DNA of 64,000 nucleotides from Dryocola sp032051265 (GCA_032051265.1 DAMBYU010000005.1:310001-374000); one strand, 5' to 3'. Numbered from the stretch's first letter, positions 7,691 to 16,904 are shown. Translations and numbers: made by a program. The notes: a model not told the origin generated them from the sequence alone.

Positions 7691-8071
7691 TCAAAAAGCC
7701 AAAGGATGCCTGTAGCTTCGGGGCGTTGAGGAGTGTTCAAGGTAACGTTCAGTCGCTATCCAGTCGGATAGCTTTGTATAAAAGTCGATAAGCAGGCCAG
7801 ACAATTCAGCCACTCGTTCATCAGCCGCTGGGTTTGTCTCCGCAGTTTCCATGCCCATCCGCAGTTGTTCACCGTTTGCCAGCGCATAGAACATCTTTGA
7901 CAGAGAGAAATAGTTTTCCCGGATAGTAAACGGAAAATCTTTGGCGACAAGCCTGCTAAAAGAGTTGTGGTAAGCGTCTTTGATCCTTATTGCTATCGGC
8001 CTGTCGCTGCTCATTATCAACAAACACTCTGCCAATATTTTGCGTGCATTCACCATTCTTTCCATAAACAT
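7691..8071 (-). CDS. Protein of unknown function, probably co-transcribed with the LuxR-type gene
   Basis: 126 residues, no signal peptide, no membrane segment, and no family I recognise. It is predicted mostly helical with many charged residues. A GGAG lies just upstream of the start; an ATG two codons inside (8065) has the better spacing. It follows the LuxR-type regulator by 23 bases and ends at a strong bidirectional terminator, which supports a real gene in a two-gene operon. A role in control of the adjacent autotransporter is possible but not shown. Confidence 0.55.
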   Translation of the reverse strand: MFMERMVNARKILAECLLIMSSDRPIAIRIKDAYHNSFSRLVAKDFPFTIRENYFSLSKMFYALANGEQLRMGMETAETNPAADERVAELSGLLIDFYTKLSDWIATERYLEHSSTPRSYRHPLAF

Positions 8072-8094
8072 CCAGCTCCGGTATTGCGCAAAGA

Positions 8095-8706
8095 TTAAAC
8101 GTAATGTTCAAAGGCGTTAAACAGCCCTGTCAGATTATTGACATGAAATTTATGATAAATACTTCTTCGGTGATGGCTTATTGTCTTCCCGCTCAGGGAA
8201 ACGTAGCGTGATATTTCTTTATTATTTTTACCCGAAATAATATAGGGCAGCAGCGAGGTTTCCTTTTTCGTTAAATTTTTTTCTTTTTCAATATGATACC
8301 AGCGCATGTTTTTTGTAATGACAATCGGCTGCGTTCCACGGGCAAAATTTTCCAGGCATGAGGTAAGCTTGCGGATGGATGTCACACAATCAATGGTAAA
8401 ATCAGATACGGCATTAATTAATATATTATCGATGATATTTTCAAAACAGGCCTCGCGAGTGATCAGAACAATATAACTTGCAGGGTATTTGTTTTTATAA
8501 TCCAGTAAGGAGACCAGTTGCTGGATATCAGGTTGTCCATAATCCACCACTACCGCTTTCGCCTGGCTAAGTACTTTCTCGCTGAGGGAAGAGATATCGC
8601 AAGAGAAAATCACCTGCGAAAAAGACAGATGCTCTTTTTTTACCTGTTCAACAAGTATATTAAATCCTTGTTTGAAATACCTACACGACGTTAACACAAC
8701 GATCAT
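8095..8706 (-). CDS. LuxR/FixJ-type HTH transcriptional regulator
   Basis: The C-terminal 60 residues form a GerE/LuxR DNA-binding domain: L-T-K-K-E-T-S-L-L-P-Y-I-I-S-G-K-N-N-K-E followed by the S-G-K-T-I-S-H-H-R recognition helix. The N-terminal part is receiver-like in size, but I see no conserved phospho-Asp pocket, so it is more like RcsA- or fimbrial-type regulators than a true response regulator. I prefer the ATG at 8706 (AAGG nine bases upstream) to the in-frame ATG at 8739. It is AT-rich compared with neighbouring core genes. It is transcribed divergently from the large autotransporter, making it that gene's most likely local regulator (inference). Confidence 0.8.
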   Translation of the reverse strand: MIVVLTSCRYFKQGFNILVEQVKKEHLSFSQVIFSCDISSLSEKVLSQAKAVVVDYGQPDIQQLVSLLDYKNKYPASYIVLITREACFENIIDNILINAVSDFTIDCVTSIRKLTSCLENFARGTQPIVITKNMRWYHIEKEKNLTKKETSLLPYIISGKNNKEISRYVSLSGKTISHHRRSIYHKFHVNNLTGLFNAFEHYV

Positions 8707-9074
8707 CGTCCCTAACCTTATGAGAAGGATCCACAACATTAATATTTACTGATAAAAAAGTAAAATGGCAATTAAGATAAAGGATCAATCTTATAAGATT
8801 ATTCTTAGCCAGCACTGGATAAATAGTGCTGTCACTGGCCGGAAAATATTAAATCCATACAAAAACAAAACATTAAAATAAACCTTAAGAGTTATCCCCG
8901 CTGCCGGGAAACTGTCTTACAGCATTATAACCATACAGTTGTTACCTTTATAAACGTTACAAGGTGTTATGGAATGTATTTAAAGGTTTACCGGTGAAGC
9001 GAAAAACAATATTTCCTCTCTGTGCAATGCCGGTACTTATGACGCTTTTAATGTGAAATGTTAAGGAGTCTGAT
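8707..9074. promoter_or_regulatory. AT-rich divergent control region between the LuxR-type gene and the autotransporter
   Basis: No ORF. The region is markedly AT-rich, with A/T runs typical of H-NS-bound accessory promoters. GTTAC recurs at 8941 and 8956 just ahead of a GTTAT at 8966, a possible tandem regulator site. The autotransporter ribosome site AAGGAG ends about nine bases before its ATG. Confidence 0.4.
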
Positions 9075-12000
9075 ATGGAAATTAAATTCCAGATGACCAA
9101 AATAGCAACGAGCGTGGGTTTGGTGTTAGGGAGTAGCTTGCTCGTTCCTGCAATGGCGTTTGCCAATACCTGTGTTAATTATAGCGATGCCGGAACATGC
9201 GGCCTGATTGAGAACAGGATGGGCGACGGCATATCAAACAACCCGACGGCCTGGTACTTCACCTCTCCAACACAGGATGCGGCTATCAATGCCAATGCAA
9301 CCCGGCAAAATATTTACTTTGGCGCCGGTAATGCTATCCGCAACGCAACTGACGTGCAAAGTCTGCTGGTAAATGGCGCGAACCTCGATGGCTATTACAT
9401 TAACACCAGTAAAAATGGCACGGCAAATATCACCCTGGCGAATAACGCCTCCGTTGACTGGCTGGAATCTGGTGGCGCAACGACAACCAATATCGTTGTG
9501 GATAACTCCACGCTAAACGGCGCGCAGGCAAGCATAAATTATGACCAGAAAGCGCCGAATGCGATAACAGGCACCTTTAGCAAAAACTATGCGAGAGGCT
9601 ATGCTGTTTACCAGACCATGAATAGCACCGGCAATCAAAAAATAGACATTATTAACGGCAGTACGGTTAAAGGCCGCATCGCGACAGGCGGCGCCGGAAG
9701 CAATGCTGTTACCATTGAAAACAGCCAGGTAAAGCCTGGGAGCATCATTATTAGCGGCACCGTTGACGCTACCGGCGACAATACCGTTAATATCAAAAAC
9801 AGTACCATCGACACCACGGATGCCGTGGCGTCAAATAAAAGCGCGATTCAAATCAACTACGGTAAAAATATTCAGCTTAACGTTTCCGACAGTAATATTA
9901 CTGGTGACACAAACTTAAACGGTGCTAATTCCAAAAAAGTTTCCACCAGTACTAATGCTTTAGTGAGCGGCTCCACTTTAACGGGCGACCTTAACTTTAT
10001 CCAGGCCGCGCAGACGGCGTTAGAGATTACCCAAAGTACGCTTACAGGCTCCATTAACGCCAGCGCCAGAACCGGCGATATCAGCATGAAACTCACCGAC
10101 AGCCAGATTGACGGTGATATCAATCTGAGTAAGGACGATCCGAGTAAAGGCAATGCGCAAAGTGCAGAGGTGCTGCTGGATAACACCAGCGTAGGCGGCC
10201 ATATCTACGGCCGGGATAACAGTACGCTAACCCTCGCCAGCTCCATGGCAAGCTTCGACGGCGCAAAATTCAGCGGATTCAACACGCTGAATGTTTCAGG
10301 CCAGACCAATCTCACCGGTGGCTTTACTGACGATAACGTTGGCAACGCCCTTCAGGTCAACGGCGGCGAACTGGTTGCTCCCGTACAGCTCTCGGTTGGC
10401 AAACTGACCTTCAGCGGCAGCAAAGTCATTGCCGATACCCTGGCGCTGAGCGATGCCGCCTCGTTAGAGCTGAACAGCCAAAGCCTGCTCCAGACCAGTT
10501 CCAGCCAGTTGTTCAACAGCGAGACAGATACCGACTCGCCGACTGGACTCAATGAAACTGCCTCACGAATGACCTTCAGCGACAGTACGCTCGCCTTAAC
10601 GGACGAGACCTATCAACTGTCGTATGTAAAAGCTCTCCATGACATGCTGGACACCACCAGGAACAACAAATTGTTAATGATGGGGACTTTACTGGATGGC
10701 GAGCAGGCTAGCGGTACCGCATCCGTCGTAGATGTCGCTGCAACAGGCGCTGTGCTGGCGAATGTTCAGGTTGTCGCCGATAAAAACGCACTCTTTATCG
10801 GTACAAAGGCTTCTGCAGAAAATGCCATCGCGGTGGATAACGGCTTTGGAGCGGCGCAGCTTCATTTTACCGGTGAAGGTAACCCTTCTGTCGTTATTGG
10901 CAACGGTCAGGCATTAACCCTTACCGGGGCACTGGGTGGCTCGCTAATTGATGTAGCCGGTGCCCCTGACGCGGTGGCTAATATTACCGTTGCTGACAAA
11001 GGCGCACTCAACCTGGGAACTCGCGCAACAGGCGACACCACCAGCACGCTGCGTGGCATCGTTAACGTTGCCGGTGATGGGCAGATGCACGTCATTGCGG
11101 GCGACCATACCATCACATCCGGAGGATCAGCAGCAGGCGTTATCAGCAGCGGCGAGCTGACCATCCATGACAGCGCAACCCTGCATTCAGACGTGGCGCT
11201 TCAGAATCAGGGCCAGCTTACCGTTAACGGTACCCTGGATGCGAACAGCCTTACCGCAAGCGAGGCGGCGCAAATCTTTGTCGGGAACGACGATACTGCT
11301 GGCGCGTTAATCGCGAATAGTGTGGATCTGCAGGGCGCACGGATGTTTATCGACCCTGACTGGAGCAGTACCCCAACGATTGACCAGGCATCTAAAGTTG
11401 TCCTGGGCGGCAACGAGGTTAACGGCCGCCTGACCGCAGGGCGTAACTCTTTATTAGTGCTGGGGGATACCTCAGCCGATGCGGCTCTCAATGCCTTCTC
11501 CGCAAGCGGCCTGAATTGGGCCAGCGACGGCGTGACCGCAGCCCTGGCTATCAGTGCGCCACAGTACCTTAGCGCGACAGGCGGCGGATTACGGATTGAC
11601 GGCTCGCTGACCAGTAGCTCCGCCGATCGTGACGCAACCGCAAACCAGGCGGAGTTTGGCAGCAACTCGCTGCTGATGGTGAACGCGGCGGAGACCACCG
11701 GTAATAACGCAGCCCTTAACGCCACCGGCGGTACGCTGAAAGTTGCCGATTCCGCAGCGCTCTATGTCGCCGACGCTAAAGCCAACAACACCTATACGAT
11801 TGCGCAGGGCTTTACCGATGTGCAAAGAGAAGCAAACGGCTGGCAGGGTAGCAATCTGATCCTGAACAAACTGCTGGATGCCAGCACGCAGGAAAACAAT
11901 GGCAGCGTCACCGTCACAACTACTGCAAAAGATGCGCAGAAAATCCTGCCGGGTGTAGCCACTGCAAATGCTTTAAACAGTATGATCAACAGCGCAGCCA

Positions 12001-13082
12001 ACTCGCTCACCAGTCCGTATGCCGGTATTCGTTTTCTGTCTCAGGCCATTGAAAGCCCGGAGGCGCAGATAAGCCAGGTGGTCAACGCCATTAACAGCGC
12101 GGCGCAAATGGCGGTTGCAGGCGGCGTGCAAAACAGCACGCTTGCCACCGGTATGGCAGCGGTAGATGCCATTCTCGACAGAAACTCTGCCGCTAACCAC
12201 GCCATGCAAAAAGATGACAAAGACGCCAGCGTATGGGTGCATGCCCTGTACGGCAACCAGCGTAGCCGTGATTTTACCGCAGGTAACATGGACTATGGCT
12301 ACAACAGCAACTTCTACGGCATCATGCTGGGCGGGGACAAAGCCTATGATACTTCCGCGGGCGTCATGCGCAGCGGGGCGGCGTTCCACGCGGGTAACGG
12401 TAAAACCAACTCAACCGGTGATGTTAACTCAACCCACAATGACTTTACCTTCTGGGGCGTTTCACTCTATCAAAACTGGTCACGCGATGGATTCAACGTC
12501 ACGGCAGACGCCGGCTTCAGCGCCAGCAATAACGACCTGAACCAGAACCTGCCCGGCTGGATGAACTTTGGCGATAAGCTAAAAGGCTCTGTGGATTCAC
12601 AACTGCTCACCGTTGGCGTCACCGGAGAATACCTCATCAGCACGCCGGTGATGGATATCATCCCGCATGTGGGTGCACGCTATAACCAGCTGACCACCAA
12701 AGCGTTTGATACCAAAACCGACAGTAACGAAACGCTGTTCAAAACGGAAAAAGAAAGACAGAACATCTGGCAGTTCCCGGCGGGGGTGAAGCTGAATAAA
12801 ACCTTTGCGCTGGATTCTGGATGGGCGCTGAGTACCCAGGCAGACGTGGCGGTTATCACCTCAACGGGCAATACCAACATCAACAGCAAAGTCCGTACAA
12901 CCGGCATCAGCGCGACGGATACGATCTTTGCTGACAACGTAGTGGATAAAACCTCTTTCAACGGCCAGCTCGGCGTGAAACTTCAGAAAGGGGCAAGCAC
13001 ATGGGGCGTGGGATACAACCTGAACGCTTCTGAACATAACACCGGTCAAACTGTCATTGCGACCTACAAATTAACTTTCTGA
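9075..13082 (+). CDS. Classical (type Va) autotransporter adhesin-like protein
   Basis: 1335 residues. The signal peptide (residues 1-30, ending A-M-A-F-A) is followed by a mature start with a Cys pair (C33, C42), then about 1000 residues of short N-, T-, S- and G-rich beta-strand repeats typical of a right-handed beta-helix passenger. Residues from about 1060 to the end form the autotransporter barrel (W-V-H-A-L-Y-G-N start, repeated amphipathic strands, terminal L-T-F). The passenger has no protease triad, so an adhesin or biofilm role is most likely. The barrel reminds me of BigA/AIDA-type proteins, though this is not an exact identification. AAGGAG precedes the ATG by about nine bases. 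It lies between tisB and emrD, which are adjacent in E. coli, so it is an accessory insertion. Confidence 0.92.
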   Translation: MEIKFQMTKIATSVGLVLGSSLLVPAMAFANTCVNYSDAGTCGLIENRMGDGISNNPTAWYFTSPTQDAAINANATRQNIYFGAGNAIRNATDVQSLLVNGANLDGYYINTSKNGTANITLANNASVDWLESGGATTTNIVVDNSTLNGAQASINYDQKAPNAITGTFSKNYARGYAVYQTMNSTGNQKIDIINGSTVKGRIATGGAGSNAVTIENSQVKPGSIIISGTVDATGDNTVNIKNSTIDTTDAVASNKSAIQINYGKNIQLNVSDSNITGDTNLNGANSKKVSTSTNALVSGSTLTGDLNFIQAAQTALEITQSTLTGSINASARTGDISMKLTDSQIDGDINLSKDDPSKGNAQSAEVLLDNTSVGGHIYGRDNSTLTLASSMASFDGAKFSGFNTLNVSGQTNLTGGFTDDNVGNALQVNGGELVAPVQLSVGKLTFSGSKVIADTLALSDAASLELNSQSLLQTSSSQLFNSETDTDSPTGLNETASRMTFSDSTLALTDETYQLSYVKALHDMLDTTRNNKLLMMGTLLDGEQASGTASVVDVAATGAVLANVQVVADKNALFIGTKASAENAIAVDNGFGAAQLHFTGEGNPSVVIGNGQALTLTGALGGSLIDVAGAPDAVANITVADKGALNLGTRATGDTTSTLRGIVNVAGDGQMHVIAGDHTITSGGSAAGVISSGELTIHDSATLHSDVALQNQGQLTVNGTLDANSLTASEAAQIFVGNDDTAGALIANSVDLQGARMFIDPDWSSTPTIDQASKVVLGGNEVNGRLTAGRNSLLVLGDTSADAALNAFSASGLNWASDGVTAALAISAPQYLSATGGGLRIDGSLTSSSADRDATANQAEFGSNSLLMVNAAETTGNNAALNATGGTLKVADSAALYVADAKANNTYTIAQGFTDVQREANGWQGSNLILNKLLDASTQENNGSVTVTTTAKDAQKILPGVATANALNSMINSAANSLTSPYAGIRFLSQAIESPEAQISQVVNAINSAAQMAVAGGVQNSTLATGMAAVDAILDRNSAANHAMQKDDKDASVWVHALYGNQRSRDFTAGNMDYGYNSNFYGIMLGGDKAYDTSAGVMRSGAAFHAGNGKTNSTGDVNSTHNDFTFWGVSLYQNWSRDGFNVTADAGFSASNNDLNQNLPGWMNFGDKLKGSVDSQLLTVGVTGEYLISTPVMDIIPHVGARYNQLTTKAFDTKTDSNETLFKTEKERQNIWQFPAGVKLNKTFALDSGWALSTQADVAVITSTGNTNINSKVRTTGISATDTIFADNVVDKTSFNGQLGVKLQKGASTWGVGYNLNASEHNTGQTVIATYKLTF

Positions 13083-13090
13083 TCTACTTC

Positions 13091-13119
13091 ACCGCATGTC
13101 GCAAGGCATGCGGTTTTTT
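13091..13119 (+). terminator. Intrinsic terminator of the autotransporter gene
   Basis: ACCGCATG (13091-13098) and CATGCGGT (13107-13114) pair, and six T residues (13114-13119) end the transcript, eight bases after the stop codon. Confidence 0.88.
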
Positions 13120-13295
13120 GCTGGCAACAAAAATTGCCGTCCCGTCTTTCCACCCTGCCGTTTTCTCACGCGCCTAAAAAGCGTCACGACTTAGGGCTCA
13201 GTGGCTATCTTGTGGTAGATTCCTCTCGATTTTAATTTATAGCCAGTTTCATTCACTGATAAACAGCGAATATCACCAAGAAAAACTCTGAGACG

Positions 13296-14480
13296 ATGAA
13301 AAAGTTAGCCAGTATCCACCTGCTGATGATGTTAATCCTGCTGGTTGCCGTCGGGCAGATGACCCAGACCATCTACATTCCCTCGATCCCTGATATGGCG
13401 CACACGTTTGGCGTGCGCGACGGTGCGATTCAGCAGGTGATGGCGGCCTATCTGCTGACCTACGGCGTATCACAGCTTTTCTATGGGCCGATTTCAGATC
13501 GTATTGGCCGCCGCCCGGTGATCCTTGCGGGGATGGCGATATTTATCCTTGCCACGCTCTGGGCGTTATTCACTACCAGCCTGCCTGTGCTGGTGATAGC
13601 CAGCGCCCTGCAGGGGATGGGAACGGGCGTTGCAGGAGTTATGGCGCGAACTATGCCGCGCGATCTCTATGAAGGCGGTGATTTACGTTATGCCAACAGC
13701 CTGTTGAACATGGGGATTCTGGTCAGCCCGCTGCTGGCGCCGGTTATTGGCGGCATGCTCGATTCAGTGTGGGGCTGGCGCGCCTGCTATGGCTTCCTGC
13801 TTGTGCTTTGCGTTATCGTCGCCCTGTGCATGCTGCGCTGGCTGCCGGAAACCCGTCCCGTTCAGGCCAGGCCTCAGCGTTTAGTGGCGAGTTATAAAAC
13901 GCTGCTCGGCAGCGGTTCGTTTAATTGTTATTTGCTGATGCTGGTTGGCGGCCTTGCGGGCGTAGCGGTATTTGAAGCTTGCTCCGGCGTACTGATGGGC
14001 GGCGTGCTGGGGCTAAACGGCGTAGTGGTCAGCATTCTGTTTATTCTGCCGATCCCGGCGGCATTTTTTGGCTCCTGGTACGCAGGTCGCCAGAACGCGC
14101 GCTTCTCAACGCTTATGTGGCAGGCGGTGCTGAGCTGTCTGTTGGCGGGGATTTTGATGTGGCTGCCGGGCTGGTTTGGCGTGATGAATATCTGGACGCT
14201 GATCGTGCCCGCCGCCCTGTTCTTCTTCGGGGCCGGGATGCTGTTTCCGCTGGCGACCAGCGGCGCGATGGAGCCGTTTCCGTTCCTGGCGGGCACGGCC
14301 GGAGCGCTGGTTGGCGGTCTGCAAAACATCGGTTCCGGTGCAATCGCGTGGTTTTCCGCCCTGCTGCCGCAAACCGGGCAGTTCAGCCTCGGCATGCTGA
14401 TGACGGCGATGGGCGTGCTAATTCTGTTCTGCTGGCTGCCGCTTGCGCATAAGTTCCAGCGGCATGGTGAAGCGGTTTAA
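13296..14480 (+). CDS. emrD: Multidrug efflux MFS transporter EmrD
   Basis: 394 residues with 12 predicted membrane segments, the DHA1-type motif around G-P-I-S-D-R-I-G-R-R-P-V after the second helix, and an overall sequence that I recognise as EmrD. The protein exports uncouplers, detergents and arabinose-like compounds across the inner membrane by proton antiport. In E. coli it lies next to tisB/istR; here it is separated from them by the autotransporter block. Start chosen at the first ATG; the ribosome site (TGAGA) is weak. Confidence 0.93.
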   Translation: MKKLASIHLLMMLILLVAVGQMTQTIYIPSIPDMAHTFGVRDGAIQQVMAAYLLTYGVSQLFYGPISDRIGRRPVILAGMAIFILATLWALFTTSLPVLVIASALQGMGTGVAGVMARTMPRDLYEGGDLRYANSLLNMGILVSPLLAPVIGGMLDSVWGWRACYGFLLVLCVIVALCMLRWLPETRPVQARPQRLVASYKTLLGSGSFNCYLLMLVGGLAGVAVFEACSGVLMGGVLGLNGVVVSILFILPIPAAFFGSWYAGRQNARFSTLMWQAVLSCLLAGILMWLPGWFGVMNIWTLIVPAALFFFGAGMLFPLATSGAMEPFPFLAGTAGALVGGLQNIGSGAIAWFSALLPQTGQFSLGMLMTAMGVLILFCWLPLAHKFQRHGEAV

Positions 14481-14488
14481 CGTTTTTT

Positions 14489-14511
14489 CCCTTTCCCGAA
14501 AAGGGAAAGGG
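14489..14511. repeat. CCCTTTCCC/GGGAAAGGG hairpin between emrD and the ABC importer
   Basis: A perfect 9-bp stem with a GAAAA loop. T residues lie before rather than after the stem on the plus strand, so it is not a standard terminator in either direction, although it separates two convergent genes. It belongs with the other CCCTCTCC-type hairpins of the window. Confidence 0.6.
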
Positions 14512-14516
14512 GTAAG

Positions 14517-15248
14517 TTAAAGCACCTTACTTAAAAACTCTTTCGTACGCGGGTTAGTCGGCGCGGTAAACAACTGCGAAGGCGGCCCCTGCTCCTGAAT
14601 CACGCCCTGATCGATAAATACCACCCGGTCTGCCACTTCACGGGCAAAGCCCATTTCATGGGTGACGATAACCATCGTCATGCCTTCCAGCGCCAGCTGT
14701 TTCATCACCGCCAGCACTTCGCCCACCAGCTCCGGATCCAGCGCGGAGGTCGGCTCATCAAAGAGAATGATAGAGGGTTCCATCGCCAGCGCTCGCGCGA
14801 TTGCCACGCGCTGCTGCTGCCCGCCGGAAAGGCTTGCTGGCCAGGCATTGGTTTTGTCCGTCAGCCCAACTTTGTGCAGCAGCTTTTCCGCTCGCGATAC
14901 CGCATCAGCTTTTGACAGCCCTTTGAGCGACATTGGCGCCATAATTAAGTTTTCGAGCACGGTCATATGCGGGAACAGGTTGAAGCGCTGGAACACCATG
15001 CCCACGCCTTCGCGCAGCGTGTTCAGCCTGGTTTTGGGATCGTGGACCGCAAATCCGTTCACCACTACTTCGCCGCCATCCGGTTTTTCCAGCGCGTTCA
15101 GGCAGCGCAGAAAGGTACTTTTCCCCGAGCCAGATGGCCCAATAACGCACACCACTTCCTGCGGCGCGATGTCGCAGGAGATGCCGCGCAGCACATGGGT
15201 TTTGCCAAAATTTTTCTGTAAGTCCTTAACGTGAATCACTTTTGCCAA
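14517..15248 (-). CDS. Polar amino-acid ABC transporter ATP-binding protein (GlnQ/ArtP type)
   Basis: 243 residues. It has Walker A G-P-S-G-S-G-K-S-T near residue 36, the Q-loop V-F-Q-R-F-N-L-F-P-H, the signature L-S-G-G-Q-Q-Q-R, Walker B I-I-L-F-D-E-P and the switch His in V-T-H-E. All match the PAAT ATPases that energise amino-acid import. It overlaps the permease gene by 23 bases. The tandem ArgR-type boxes upstream of the operon suggest arginine or another basic amino acid as substrate. Confidence 0.9.
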   Translation of the reverse strand: MAKVIHVKDLQKNFGKTHVLRGISCDIAPQEVVCVIGPSGSGKSTFLRCLNALEKPDGGEVVVNGFAVHDPKTRLNTLREGVGMVFQRFNLFPHMTVLENLIMAPMSLKGLSKADAVSRAEKLLHKVGLTDKTNAWPASLSGGQQQRVAIARALAMEPSIILFDEPTSALDPELVGEVLAVMKQLALEGMTMVIVTHEMGFAREVADRVVFIDQGVIQEQGPPSQLFTAPTNPRTKEFLSKVL

Positions 15249-15990
15249 ACCTCTTTTCCATGTGTTGCACCAGCAGCGAGAGCAGGAACGTCAGCACCCA
15301 GTAAACCAGCGAGATAGTCAGGTAGGGTTCCCAGTAGGTCGCGTAAGCGCCGGAAACGGTACGCGCGGCATAAGCCAGATCGGCCAGGCCAATCGCCGAA
15401 GCCAGCGAGGAATCTTTCACAATCGCGATGGCGTTATTGCCCAGCGGCGGCAGGATACGGCGGAACGCCTGCGGCAAAATCACTTTGCGCATCGTTTTGC
15501 CCCAGCCCATGCCCAGCGCGCGCGAGGCCTCCATCTGACCTTTGTCGATAGACTGAATACCCGCCCGGAAAATCTCGGAAACGTAAGCCCCGGCGTTAAG
15601 CGTGATAGCAACGACACACGAGAGAAACGCGCCGTATTCGGAACGCAGCTCACGGGCAAAATCCATCGACATCAGGCCGCTGGTGACCAGGATGCCGTCA
15701 CGCGGATTGATGAACAGCGGCACCAGCGCAAAGTGTACAACCATGATCTGCACAAACAACGGCGTGCCGCGAAAAGCGCTGACGTAAACCCGTACCGGCC
15801 ACTGGACGGCGTAGCGCAGCACATGTTTCCACGGGCCATCTTCGGCATGCGCCATACGGCCAAGCCCCAGTAGCAGGCCCCAGGTGGTGCCTAAAATTAC
15901 GCAAATGATGGTGCATTTGATGGTCATAAGCGCGCCCTGCATAAACAGCGGCGCGTATTCTGAGATTATCTCCCAGCGAAATCCGGTCAT
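15226..15990 (-). CDS. Amino-acid ABC transporter permease
   Basis: 254 residues from the ATG at 15990, which has AGGACAGGT just upstream. An upstream in-frame ATG at 16026 would translate the hairpin and is unlikely. The product has about five hydrophobic segments and the permease EAA-like loop E-A-S-R-A-L-G-M-G-W. The F-R-G-T-P-L-F-V-Q motif is diagnostic of the HisM/GlnP family. One permease gene only, so it presumably works as a homodimer with the ATPase. Confidence 0.9.
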   Translation of the reverse strand: MTGFRWEIISEYAPLFMQGALMTIKCTIICVILGTTWGLLLGLGRMAHAEDGPWKHVLRYAVQWPVRVYVSAFRGTPLFVQIMVVHFALVPLFINPRDGILVTSGLMSMDFARELRSEYGAFLSCVVAITLNAGAYVSEIFRAGIQSIDKGQMEASRALGMGWGKTMRKVILPQAFRRILPPLGNNAIAIVKDSSLASAIGLADLAYAARTVSGAYATYWEPYLTISLVYWVLTFLLSLLVQHMEKRFGKSDSR

Positions 15991-16003
15991 ACCTGTCCTT
16001 GTT

Positions 16004-16019
16004 GGGGCCGGGCGGCCCC
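16004..16019 (-). promoter_or_regulatory. GC-rich hairpin between binding-protein and permease genes
   Basis: GGGGCC and GGCCCC pair around a four-base loop in the 42-base gap after the binding-protein gene. Such intra-operon stems usually stabilise the upstream mRNA or reduce read-through, giving more binding protein than membrane components; this role is inferred from known import operons. Confidence 0.6.
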
Positions 16020-16032
16020 GAGTCATACGAAA

Positions 16033-16812
16033 TTATTCAGCGGGGAGAGTTGGAACGTTGCTGTCAAACCAGGTGGTATAGATCTTCGCGTAGGTCCCGT
16101 CCGCAATGATTTTCTTCAGGCCTGCATTGATTTTACCCAGTAACTGTTGGTTATCTTTCGCGACGGCGATACCAAAATACTGGCGCTCAAATTTGGCATC
16201 GGATACCGTTTTCAGGGCTTTTTCAGGATGGGATTTGATGTAGTACTTAATGACGCCCACATCGCCCACAGCGGCATCGATACCATCTTCGGCCAGCTCC
16301 TGAAGCATCAGCGGCGTGTTATCAAAACGCTTGATATCGGTGCTGTTTTTACCCAGCGTGTCGGAAACCACGATGTCGCCCGCGCTGGAGTTAACCACGC
16401 CGACTTTTTTACCTTTCAGGGTATTAATGGCATCTACTCTGGAGTCTGTCGGCACCACGATGGACTGCTCTGCCGGGAAATAAGGCACGGAGAAAGCAAC
16501 CATCGCTTTACGCTTGTCGGTGATGGTAATACCAGAAATGATGATGTCGCGATCGCCTGAGTTCAGCGTGGCAAAAATCCCTTCCCACGGCGTGTTCACC
16601 AGCTTGATATCAAAACCTTCCGCTTTGGCGACGGCTTTAATGATATCAATATCAAACCCTTCGAGCTGCTTCTGGCTGTTTTCAAACTCAAACGGGCGAT
16701 ATGTGCCGCCGGAGCCGACCACGTAGGTTTGCTGTGCGGCATATGCACAGGAGAGAACGGAGCAGGCCATACACCCGGCGAAAATAGCTGTTTTAACTAA
16801 CGTTCTGATCAT
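16033..16812 (-). CDS. Periplasmic amino-acid-binding protein of the ABC importer
   Basis: 259 residues. The signal peptide ends near S-C-A-Y-A-A (about residue 26), followed by the family-3 solute-binding pattern G-T-Y-R-P-F-E-F-E-N, G-F-D-I-D-I, and the G-I-T-I-T-D-K-R motif around residue 95. These contact the amino-acid backbone in GlnH/HisJ-like proteins. It is the first gene of the three-gene operon. The ligand cannot be read from the sequence; ArgR-type boxes upstream point to arginine, ornithine or lysine. Confidence 0.9.
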   Translation of the reverse strand: MIRTLVKTAIFAGCMACSVLSCAYAAQQTYVVGSGGTYRPFEFENSQKQLEGFDIDIIKAVAKAEGFDIKLVNTPWEGIFATLNSGDRDIIISGITITDKRKAMVAFSVPYFPAEQSIVVPTDSRVDAINTLKGKKVGVVNSSAGDIVVSDTLGKNSTDIKRFDNTPLMLQELAEDGIDAAVGDVGVIKYYIKSHPEKALKTVSDAKFERQYFGIAVAKDNQQLLGKINAGLKKIIADGTYAKIYTTWFDSNVPTLPAE

Positions 16813-16827
16813 GTTGCGCTCCGATAG

Positions 16828-16866
16828 ATTATCTATTTATGCATTTAATTTGCATAAAAATACATA
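16828..16866. promoter_or_regulatory. Tandem ArgR boxes (ARG boxes) before the ABC importer
   Basis: Two 14-base cores, TATCTATTTATGCA (16830-16843, 10/14 to TGAATWWWWATTCA) and TGCATAAAAATACA (16851-16864, 12/14), start exactly 21 bases apart. As 18-base boxes they are separated by 3 bases, the standard spacing for an ArgR hexamer. They cover the expected promoter of the importer operon. Confidence 0.6.
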
Positions 16867-16904
16867 ATTTGACGAAGTGCGGCAACTGAAAATTACCGCA
16901 AGGC

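Noticed and set aside
14489..14511. Standard terminator of emrD
   Set aside because: The T run lies before the stem and not after it in the emrD direction, so it is listed as a repeat hairpin only.
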